From JBLHGU01 sp047615875 (GTDB taxonomy: Bacteria; Pseudomonadota; Gammaproteobacteria; Arenicellales; CAJQKF01), in assembly GCA_047615875.1 (NCBI GenBank), contig JBLHGU010000003.1:21372-85371 (forward strand): 64,000 bases of DNA, read 5' to 3'. Below the pieces are notes generated by a model, which saw only the letters and a program-made list of their open reading frames with translations, made no database searches and was not told the origin of the DNA. The translations under genes were made by a program, and so were the position numbers. Shown piece by piece: positions 57,354 through 64,000 of the stretch; the stretch's first letter is position 1; each line of letters starts with the position of its first letter.

Positions 57354-57827
57354 ATGAATCAATTTACACTTCCGCATCGACGCGGCGAAGCGCCGCAAGT
57401 TGGCGAGACTATTCCTCAACTGCAGTTTTCAGACCTTAGCCCCGATGATATTCGCAATAAGCTATGGAGCTGGGCATTCAACAGTTTTGATGATGTCACC
57501 GAACAGGACACTCGCATCTCTGTCCCAACGAGTCGCGCCATGTGGTTAGACCCGAAGATTCCCTCGGCCCATGAAGATGCTTTCATGCCGCCACCGGGAA
57601 GCCGGGAATTTTGCCATATGCATCTTGATGGCAGTATTCATGCGGTCGTCGCTAATGAAGTTGAAGATGAAGTTATTCGCAAACACTGGGGTAAACGGCA
57701 TCCGCTTTATCATAGTCATGGCGTGAAGGAGGTTATTGTTTATGCACCTCGTGATGATGAAGACCTTGAAGTGCTTAAATCAGTTATTAGGAAGTCTTAT
57801 GAGTATGCAACTGGTAGAGTGGTGTAG
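57354..57827 (+). CDS. DUF5519 (luciferase-like) family protein
   Basis: 157 residues. The C-terminal half, REFCHMHLDGSIHAVVANEVEDEVIRKHWGKRHPLYHSHGVKEVIVYAPRDDEDLEVL, matches DUF5519, the small alpha/beta domain sometimes named luciferase domain-containing. The conserved H-x-H-x-D-G-S-x-H strand and the Y-A-P-R-D/E-D-E-E turn are both present. No light-emitting activity is implied. It is isolated and one of only a few plus-strand genes in this half of the window. Function unknown. Confidence 0.75.
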   Translation: MNQFTLPHRRGEAPQVGETIPQLQFSDLSPDDIRNKLWSWAFNSFDDVTEQDTRISVPTSRAMWLDPKIPSAHEDAFMPPPGSREFCHMHLDGSIHAVVANEVEDEVIRKHWGKRHPLYHSHGVKEVIVYAPRDDEDLEVLKSVIRKSYEYATGRVV

Positions 57828-57959
57828 AGGACGATTATTCATACGTCTGCATGTAACATAAAATCATCCCTGTTTTCTTGTTTCTGATTTAGTGAAAACG
57901 ATGCCAAGCATTCTCTTACCAATAGCAATCGCTTGTATGCATCATCAGCAATTGAGTTT

Positions 57960-58781
57960 TTAATCGAGCAAGGCCATGGGACTTCCAACGTCGGCTACGC
58001 CAATTCCTCTATGCGCTTTATAACCTAGTAACTCCTGACATCTAACAGGCATCTTTCGTACCATGTCGATGGGTACTGTAAGGAACATATTCTCCTCGGT
58101 TCGGAGCCAGCCAATTACGAATCCAAAAAACATTCCGCGGCGCCACTCATTGCTGGTTGTGTTAGTACCTCCGCCGTGGAGGGTTGAGCCCAGATAGAAA
58201 AGTGCAGATCCAGCGTTCATTTCAGCTTGTGTTATCTCCTCAGGTCTCGCTTCGCGATCCGCTGACCACAAGTGACTACCTGGCACCACCTGCGTTGCTC
58301 CATTAGCTATAGTGAAATCGGTTAGGGCAAACATTGCCTCAACTTGCAGTAGTGGTTTTGGATCTTTAAAAAAACTCCACGCATCCTCGTCACGATGTAT
58401 TTTCTGTGGCGTTTCACCGGGACCAATTTGAATTAACTGCCCAGTATTCAGCAAATAGTCTTCACAGTTCGGAAGTAATAACTCATCAGCGACACCCGAC
58501 ATAAGGGGTAACTGCATAACTTCTAAAAATGTTCTGGATACTGCTGGGAGTCCATCCAGCCGAATCGTACTGCTTCCGTAAAATTCGACAGCGTAATCAC
58601 TCGTCGCATGTCTCAAGCCTGGGGCGGCTCTCGCAATGACATCATCTACTTCCGAGTTTAGGCTGGTAAGTTGCTGTTGATCTAGTGCGCCCTCAACAAT
58701 CACCGCACCGTCACGATTCAGTGAATCGGCAAGCTCTTTCGGATCAATATCATTTGTTACTATTTGTAGTTCAGGTTTCAT
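57960..58781 (-). CDS. Phytanoyl-CoA dioxygenase (PhyH) family protein
   Basis: 273 residues, an Fe(II)/2-oxoglutarate dioxygenase fold. The H-x-D iron ligands are in QKIHRDEDAW (~145-154), the distal His probably in YLGSTLHGGGTNTT, and the 2-oxoglutarate Arg in the following NEWRRGMFF. The N-terminal LADSLNRDGAVIVEGAL is typical of PhyH. The substrate could be a lipid or a small secondary metabolite. Cytosolic. Confidence 0.85.
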   Translation of the reverse strand: MKPELQIVTNDIDPKELADSLNRDGAVIVEGALDQQQLTSLNSEVDDVIARAAPGLRHATSDYAVEFYGSSTIRLDGLPAVSRTFLEVMQLPLMSGVADELLLPNCEDYLLNTGQLIQIGPGETPQKIHRDEDAWSFFKDPKPLLQVEAMFALTDFTIANGATQVVPGSHLWSADREARPEEITQAEMNAGSALFYLGSTLHGGGTNTTSNEWRRGMFFGFVIGWLRTEENMFLTVPIDMVRKMPVRCQELLGYKAHRGIGVADVGSPMALLD

Positions 58782-58891
58782 CAGCTTTTAATTCTATTTA
58801 CATTGGTAAACATTACTGTTTAAGTCACACTATTTAGATCAACGCTCATTCCTCGTTTCGATCAAGGCGCCAAGACTTGACCCAAAAAGCA

Positions 58892-59869
58892 TTACTCAAC
58901 CACCTTATCGGCGCTCAGCATAATCGACTGCGGTATCGTGATGTCAAGCGCCTTCGCGGTATTGAGGTTGATCGCCGTTTCGAAATTTGTTGGTTGCTGG
59001 ACCGGTATTTCCGCTGGCTTCTCACCTTTGAGAATACGCCCGATAAACACGCCTGCCTGGCGATATATGTCAGTGAGGTTGGGTCCGTAGCTCATCAAGC
59101 CGCCCACATCTACAAAGCTACTCTCCATGCTTGAGATCGGAAGCTTATAGCGCATTGCGAGGCTTGCAATCTGTGCGTTCTGTCGATAATAAAATGGGTC
59201 GGGGCCTACAAAAACGGCACCGGCACGCCAATCCACTAGATTTTTAAATGCGGTACTGATTTGGTCGACTGTGTCGGCCCTGAATATTTTGAACTCTCGA
59301 CTCAGTACGTTGGCGGCATTGGTTGCGTTTCGCTCAATCGTTTCAGCATTCGGGTTGGCAGGATTTACTAGCAAGGCAATGCGTGAGACTCCTGGAACCA
59401 ATTCATGCAACAGCGACAATCGCTTCTCCACCAACTGGATGAACTGGATATGGAATCCCGTAGCATTTCCACCCGGCCGATTGTAACTAGATACCAGGCC
59501 AAGCTTCATTGGGTCCGCGCCTGATGTGAAAACGATGGGAATGGTTGGGGTGGCGCGTCTGGCGGCAAGTGCCGCTGGTGGCGGCCCGGCCATAATCGCC
59601 GATACGCCTTTTTGCACGAGATCGTTTGCCCGCTCCTGCAGCGACTGACTTCCGCCGCCTGGGCGGAGCACGATCGTCACGCTTTCGCCTTCTATGAAGC
59701 CAACCTCAGCAAGGCCTTTCTGAAAACCATCTATGAAATGCTGACTGGCATTGAGCGGCTGGGGGCTGAGCCAACCGACAATCGGAATCGATGATTGTTG
59801 TGCGCGTAAAGGGAGCCCGTAAGTAGCCGCGGCGCTGCCAACTAACATGATGAAATCGCGTCGTCTCAT
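58892..59869 (-). CDS. ABC-type substrate-binding protein (pfam04392 type), Tat-exported
   Basis: 325 residues. The N-terminus MRRRDFIMLVGSAAATYGLPLRA is a twin-arginine leader, so it is exported folded. The mature protein has the type I periplasmic-binding fold of the ABC_sub_bind family: GWLSP, FIDGFQKGLAEVGFIEGESV, GADPMKLGLVSSYNRPGGNATGF and the tail AKALDITIPQSIMLSADKVVE. Its start overlaps the end of the next binding-protein gene by four bases. No permease or ATPase is adjacent, so it may act as a sensor partner of the cyclase at 61.2 kb. Confidence 0.87.
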   Translation of the reverse strand: MRRRDFIMLVGSAAATYGLPLRAQQSSIPIVGWLSPQPLNASQHFIDGFQKGLAEVGFIEGESVTIVLRPGGGSQSLQERANDLVQKGVSAIMAGPPPAALAARRATPTIPIVFTSGADPMKLGLVSSYNRPGGNATGFHIQFIQLVEKRLSLLHELVPGVSRIALLVNPANPNAETIERNATNAANVLSREFKIFRADTVDQISTAFKNLVDWRAGAVFVGPDPFYYRQNAQIASLAMRYKLPISSMESSFVDVGGLMSYGPNLTDIYRQAGVFIGRILKGEKPAEIPVQQPTNFETAINLNTAKALDITIPQSIMLSADKVVE

Positions 59870-60894
59870 TCGATTACGTCCGTTGCCTGGATAAGTACTG
59901 ACGTTGGAATGTTCAGACCGATCGCATTGGCTGCCTTAACATTGACAATCATTTCAAATTTTGTTGGCGCTTGAACCGGTAAATTCACTACGTTCTGCCC
60001 TCTTAGAACATGGTCGACATAGGTTGCCGCCCGTCGAGTTAGTTCAGACATATTGACACCGTAGGCTATTAGCCCTCCTCTGTAGGCGAATGGGCCAAAA
60101 GGATAAATCGTCGGGACCTTTTGCTTTTCTGTGAGCTCGATAATCGTATCTCCATGGGCAAACATGAAACTATCGGGCATAACAATCAGGCTTGCACCCG
60201 GCTCCTCTGCGATTGCTTTGATGGCCGACTCGATTTCCATCTCGGACGTCACCGGCAACATCAACGGTACGATTGCGAGACGTTCGGCTGCGCGTTCGAG
60301 AAACGGTTGTAAGTATTTGTTGCTTGAAAATGGTGCTGTGTGTGGATTGAAAATCAGCCCTGTCCGCCTGGTTTGAGGTGCCACCTCTTTTAGCAGTTCA
60401 ATCCACTTTTCGACGAATTCAGGATAGTACGTTATGAATCCTGTTACATTGCCACCGGGGCGTGACAGGCTCTCTACAAAACCGCCTCCCACCGGGTCGG
60501 ATACAATTGCAAAGACAATGGGGATGGCCTTCGTTTGCTTATGCATTGCGCCTGTTGCTGGAGTTCCTATGGTGAAAACCACAGCCGGCTTCATGTCGAC
60601 TAACTTAGATGCTTCGACCGACGTCCGTTCTTTATTGGCGTTTCCCCATCTCACATCGTAATAAACATTCTTGCCGTCATGCCAACCCAATGTCTGCATC
60701 GCGTTCTTAAATATAGTGAGTCGTTCCTTGACGTTCTTATGATCTTCTTTTCCGCTAATGAGCACACCGACACGCTTTGATTCATCGATTTCTTGCGCTG
60801 TGGACAGCATCGGCCACGCAAGCAGCGATATGAAGCCAACCACTGCAAAGTACTGTCGGTAACGCCTAATTCGAATTATTCGATGAAGTTGCAT
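59866..60894 (-). CDS. ABC-type substrate-binding protein (pfam04392 type), Sec-exported
   Basis: 342 residues. A Sec signal (VVGFISLLAWPMLSTAQ) precedes the same fold as its partner: VGVLISGKEDHKN, VSDPVGGGFVESLSRPGGNVTGF and ANAIGLNIPTSVLIQATDVIE. The two differ strongly in sequence, so they may bind different ligands or form a heteromer. The genes overlap by four bases. It faces the cyclase gene across 312 bases. Confidence 0.87.
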   Translation of the reverse strand: MQLHRIIRIRRYRQYFAVVGFISLLAWPMLSTAQEIDESKRVGVLISGKEDHKNVKERLTIFKNAMQTLGWHDGKNVYYDVRWGNANKERTSVEASKLVDMKPAVVFTIGTPATGAMHKQTKAIPIVFAIVSDPVGGGFVESLSRPGGNVTGFITYYPEFVEKWIELLKEVAPQTRRTGLIFNPHTAPFSSNKYLQPFLERAAERLAIVPLMLPVTSEMEIESAIKAIAEEPGASLIVMPDSFMFAHGDTIIELTEKQKVPTIYPFGPFAYRGGLIAYGVNMSELTRRAATYVDHVLRGQNVVNLPVQAPTKFEMIVNVKAANAIGLNIPTSVLIQATDVIE

Positions 60895-61206
60895 AGATTT
60901 TCCCAGCCTCCTCGGTCCTGGGGGTGATCAAACCAAGAATTTCGGTAATTATACGCTGGATCCAATTTAATCGCCCTGACGCTAAGACGGCCGAAAAATT
61001 GAAGTTATACTGTCGATACTCAATGGATAGAATACATCCAGATCATGGTAAATCCAATTTTTGTCAGGAACTCGAAATTCGCCAACGAGAATTCATTACA
61101 TTGCCTACCCGGGGCGATACACTACCTGTATATCCTCACATGAAGAAAACTCAAAACTTGTCCCGCCTACTAAATATTGCCATGCATGCACCCAAGAGGT
61201 TTCAAC
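60895..61206. promoter_or_regulatory. Divergent control region, binding-protein pair / sensor cyclase
   Basis: 312 bases that must hold the promoters of both units. I see no strong palindrome or consensus element. No credible gene; frames here are short. Confidence 0.4.
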
Positions 61207-62997
61207 ATGATCGCTAGTGAACAAGCTTCGCAGAATCCGGCAGCGACAAAGGAGCCCACAGAGGTGACTTTCCAACTTCGACGACCATTGTTTGCGAAAT
61301 ACTTCCTGGCATTGTTCCTGGCTGTGATTGTGCCAATGTTGCTTTATGGCGCAAGCGAGGCCTGGTTTAGTTATCTCGAACAGCGGGCATTTCTCAGCCA
61401 GCGACTGCAAGTTGAAGCACGCTCAGCGTCGAGCCGCATTGAGGATTTTCTTAATGGAATAAAACAGCAGATGGGTTGGACCGTGCAGCTGCCATGGACC
61501 GAAACCAATTTGGATAACCGCCGCCTGGATGCGTTGCGATTACTCCGGCAGGTTCCGGCGATTGTTGAAGTGGCTCTCATCGATGGCGATGGCAAGGAAA
61601 GACTGACGGTATCGCGCCTGGGCCGTGATGTTCTCGAAAGTGGTATTGACAGATCCACAGATCCCGCAGTTCTGGGTGTCAGGGAGTCAGGTACCTGGTA
61701 CGGACCGGTGAGACTGAATCGTGGATCAGAGCCTTACATGACAATTGCGATTGCCGGTAATCGTAGAGCCGCGGGGGTTGCAGTAGCTCAAATCAACCTC
61801 AAACTTGTCTGGGACGTGATTACGGCGATTCGGGTTGGAGAAAGTGGCAGAGCTTTTGTCTCTGAACAAACCGGTAAGCTCGTCGCCCACCCCAACTTGA
61901 GCCTTGTTTTGCGTGGCTCGGATGACAAGATCACCAACTGGTTGACGGCGCTGCAACAAACAACGGTCAACGAACCAAATGTTGTATTCACAACACGGGA
62001 TTTGGACCAGCGAACCGTTATCGTGGCAATGGCAAGAGTGCCAGGAGCAAAGTGGAACGTATTCGCCGTGCAGCCTCTTGCCGAGGCCTTTGCACCCATT
62101 CGAAATGCGCTTTGGCGAACGGCCGGCTTCGTACTCGGCGGCACCGTATTTGCTTTAGTGCTAGCGTGGTTGTTAGCCAGACGCCTGATAGAGCCTATCC
62201 GCCAGGTTGAGCGAGGTGTTGCCAGCATTGGGGCGGGTCAGTTTAACTACCGCATCGAGCTTGCGACGGGTGATGAACTTGAGCGACTCGCCAATCGCGT
62301 GAACGTTATGGCAAATGAGCTCGCACTGTCGCAGAATCGTGCTGAGCGGATCAATCGGTTAAAGCACTTCCTTTCACCGCAGGTCGCTGACCTTGTCGAG
62401 AACGCAGGTCATGCAGATCTTTTGGCGGGTAGACGCGCAGAAATAGTCGTTGTATTTGGTGATCTCAGAGGTTTTACCGCGTTTGCCTCCAAAACGGACG
62501 CAGCGGGCATCATGAAGGTTTTGGACGAGTATTACTCGGCGCTCGGCAAGATCATCGAACGTTTCGATGCAACACTCACGCAATTTTCTGGAGACGGAAT
62601 AATGGTGCTTGTTAATGCGCCTGTCGCTTGCATGGACAATCCAGCGGTGCGGGCCTCGCGAATGGCCATTGACATGCAGGCGGCTATTCAGTTGCTGATT
62701 GCTAATTGGCATCTACAAGGACACACGCTCGGCTTTGGGGTCGGCCTGGCAAAAGGTGAGGCGACGGTCGGGCAAATTGGCTATGAAGGTCGTAACGACT
62801 ATACCGCGATTGGCAGTGTTGTTAATCTCGCCGCGCGCCTCTGCAGCGCTGCCACAGATGGGCAAGTACTACTTGATGCCAACACTGCGACCGAGGTAGC
62901 CGAAGATTTCAAACTAATGGCGCTCGGTGACCGCGAACTAAAGGGATTTGAAGACGCAACGCAAATTTATACTCTCGCGACTGCATCACTTGATTGA
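61207..62997 (+). CDS. Membrane sensor nucleotide cyclase (dCache - HAMP - cyclase)
   Basis: 596 residues from the ATG at 61207. The first membrane helix is at ~25-48 (FLALFLAVIVPMLLYGASEAWF), then a periplasmic double-Cache sensor (~55-295), a second helix (AGFVLGGTVFALVLAWLLARRL), a HAMP linker (EPIRQVERGVASIGAGQFNYRIE) and a class III cyclase (~400-590) with metal Asps in VVFGDLRGFT and QFSGDGIMVL, and a canonical IGSVVNLAARL. It is divergent from two ABC-type binding proteins, an arrangement often seen for this family. These may deliver the ligand state to the Cache domain. Product nucleotide is unproven. Confidence 0.88.
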   Translation: MIASEQASQNPAATKEPTEVTFQLRRPLFAKYFLALFLAVIVPMLLYGASEAWFSYLEQRAFLSQRLQVEARSASSRIEDFLNGIKQQMGWTVQLPWTETNLDNRRLDALRLLRQVPAIVEVALIDGDGKERLTVSRLGRDVLESGIDRSTDPAVLGVRESGTWYGPVRLNRGSEPYMTIAIAGNRRAAGVAVAQINLKLVWDVITAIRVGESGRAFVSEQTGKLVAHPNLSLVLRGSDDKITNWLTALQQTTVNEPNVVFTTRDLDQRTVIVAMARVPGAKWNVFAVQPLAEAFAPIRNALWRTAGFVLGGTVFALVLAWLLARRLIEPIRQVERGVASIGAGQFNYRIELATGDELERLANRVNVMANELALSQNRAERINRLKHFLSPQVADLVENAGHADLLAGRRAEIVVVFGDLRGFTAFASKTDAAGIMKVLDEYYSALGKIIERFDATLTQFSGDGIMVLVNAPVACMDNPAVRASRMAIDMQAAIQLLIANWHLQGHTLGFGVGLAKGEATVGQIGYEGRNDYTAIGSVVNLAARLCSAATDGQVLLDANTATEVAEDFKLMALGDRELKGFEDATQIYTLATASLD

Positions 62998-63098
62998 TCG
63001 TTCTGAACGCGCCCTGTAATCGTAAGCCCGTTCGCAAACAGGTGCACGATAGTGCGGGCGCCGTAGGTGCTTAGTTGATTGCGATGTTATGAGTAACT

Positions 63099-63386
63099 CT
63101 ACGCAGCAAACAGCTCCTTAACATGTAAGCTCTTTCTGTGTTTTTCTGCTTCCCACAAATCATATTGTGCTTGTTGAATAATCCAACTTTCTGATGTCGT
63201 GCTAAATGCAATTGACAAGCGAACCGCCATCTCAGGGCTAATACCCGCTCTTCCATTCACGATACTGGAAAGTGTTTTTCTGCTTATGCCAAGAGCCTTA
63301 GCTGCTTCAGTGACTGTAAGACCTAATGGCTCTAAGCAAAGATCTTTAATTACTTCACCCGGATGGGGTGGGTTGTGCATATTCAT
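63099..63386 (-). CDS. higA: HigA-family antitoxin
   Basis: 95 residues with the HigA signature: [57 protein letters not shown], a Cro/C1-type helix-turn-helix that binds the operator and neutralises HigB. It starts eight bases below the stop of a broken higB. The frame is intact and full length. As the toxin partner is ruined, it is an orphan antitoxin that may still repress other loci. Confidence 0.92.
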   Translation of the reverse strand: MNMHNPPHPGEVIKDLCLEPLGLTVTEAAKALGISRKTLSSIVNGRAGISPEMAVRLSIAFSTTSESWIIQQAQYDLWEAEKHRKSLHVKELFAA

Positions 63387-63394
63387 ATCTATAC

Positions 63395-63672
63395 CTAATG
63401 ATAATCTTCATAATTCACATTGAATGCATGACCATCTTCAAATCTATAAGTAATTCGCCAATTCTCATCTACTTTGACGGACCAATCGTCCAAACGGTCC
63501 TCTGCAAGATTGTGCAGTCGTAAACCAGGTTAATTCATATCCTCTGGTTCCACCGAGGCGTGTAATCGTGCCAGAATGAGTTGTAGTCGCTTTGAATGTC
63601 GAGCTTGAATTCCTTTCTTCTTTCCTGTGAGAAAAAACTTTCCAATCCTTTGTGTTTAAAGCTTTTGATCAT
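63395..63672 (-). pseudogene. higB: higB toxin, broken by a frameshift and a nonsense codon
   Basis: From the ATG at 63672 the frame reads MIKSFKHKGLESFFSQERR, the HigB N-terminus. One base is missing near 63613-63616 in an AAAGG stretch. The next frame continues as GIQARHSKRLQLILARL and so on to a TAA at 63530-63532, then resumes family sequence (PGLRLHNLAEDRLDDWSVK, NWRITYRFEDGHAF) to the normal stop at 63395. The span is 278 bases, one short of a 92-residue HigB. The RNase toxin cannot be made. Confidence 0.9.
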
Positions 63673-63889
63673 CCAATGAATGTACCCTGTTACGTTACAG
63701 GTGTCAATTTTGAACTGTGTATAACGTCTCGCATATGTTGCCCGAAAAGCGAGTGGCACTTTTCGGGGCGTCAGGTCTTGAATGTTGACTCGCATGTCAA
63801 GACCTGTCTCCAGATCCCTAAAGTGTTACGTAGTACTAAGGAAAATTCAAGATAGACATAAGAGACGACTATAGAAAGTAATGAAGTGA

Positions 63890-64000
63890 TCAAAATCGTT
63901 TTGGTAGATGACGGGCTAATCGAGACAACCCTAGCATTCCTGCACCAGTCAATAGAAAAATAACAGGCAACTCAAAGTTAATCAGTGCCACAGCGAATAT
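63890..64000 (-). CDS. C-terminus of an exported protein with PEP-CTERM-like sorting tail (partial)
   Basis: The last 36 codons of a gene that enters from the right edge. They read FELPVIFLLTGAGMLGLSRL and then end in the basic ARHLPKRF before a TGA at 63890. A short Pro-containing motif, a membrane helix with G-x-G-x-L-G-L, and a basic end are the layout of PEP-CTERM/VPLPA-type sorting signals used to hold exported proteins for exosortase processing. The motif is not a perfect match, so this is probable, not certain. Confidence 0.5.
   Translation of the reverse strand: MFAVALINFELPVIFLLTGAGMLGLSRLARHLPKRF

Noticed and set aside
63886..63963. Plus-strand VIKIVLVDDG start, like a response regulator
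   Set aside because: It ends after 25 codons; the opposite strand has a better explanation as a protein C-terminus.
1..64000. Prophage, insertion sequence or integrase genes to explain the accessory block
   Set aside because: No transposase, integrase, phage structural gene or flanking tRNA was found in any frame.

Overview
The window looks like a chromosome segment of a chemoautotrophic-type gammaproteobacterium. The evidence is a class I phosphoribulokinase with a divergent CbbR-like regulator, the gammaproteobacterial envelope set rsmI/lpoA/yraN/dolP, and the conserved mrcA-pilMNOPQ-aroK-aroB block. No RubisCO, rRNA, convincing tRNA, insertion sequence, phage gene or CRISPR array was seen. 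Genus cannot be assigned.

Layout. (a) 1-4.1 kb: the frameshifted end of a nucleotide cyclase-TPR gene, a GFA-type zinc protein, a SEC-C protein and a Sel1-repeat protein. (b) 4.3-10.8 kb: a TrpD-like protein, prk and cbbR with a doubled TTATGCATAA palindrome between the last two, then a PilT/PilU-type ATPase with an altered Walker B motif and a second LysR regulator. (c) 10.9-30 kb is a dense, intact housekeeping core: rppH; rfaE2, dolP, yraN, lpoA; rsmI; mrcA; pilMNOPQ; aroK, aroB; two small lipoproteins; pyrF; hemE. LpoA is the activator of PBP1A, and its gene lies one gene away from mrcA. (d) 30-64 kb is accessory, almost all on the minus strand. It mixes small enzymes (three GFA paralogues in the window, PhzF, PfpI, RidA-like, MsrA, MOSC, GNAT, PhyH) with large signalling proteins.

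Two themes stand out. First, six genes carry class III nucleotide cyclase domains, and a seventh (BTAD) gene shares the rest of the architecture. Five of the seven have the same back end, a TolB-N-like domain followed by TPRs, with different front ends: a guanylate-cyclase-like cyclase subtype, a different cyclase subtype, or a DNA-binding BTAD module. Three of the cyclases share unusual active-site residues (Glu at the purine-specifying position, Val instead of the ribose Asn). A further cyclase is a membrane sensor (dCache-HAMP-cyclase) divergent from a pair of ABC-type periplasmic binding proteins.

Second, the accessory genes are decaying. I find frameshifts in two cyclase genes, in-frame stops that cut off the last residues of PfpI and PhzF genes whose downstream frame still matches the family, a doubly broken higB beside an intact higA, a remnant copy of a large secreted protein with an exact in-frame internal deletion, and a short dehydrogenase tail. 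The core genes show none of this. The window ends in the tail of a protein with a PEP-CTERM-like sorting signal.
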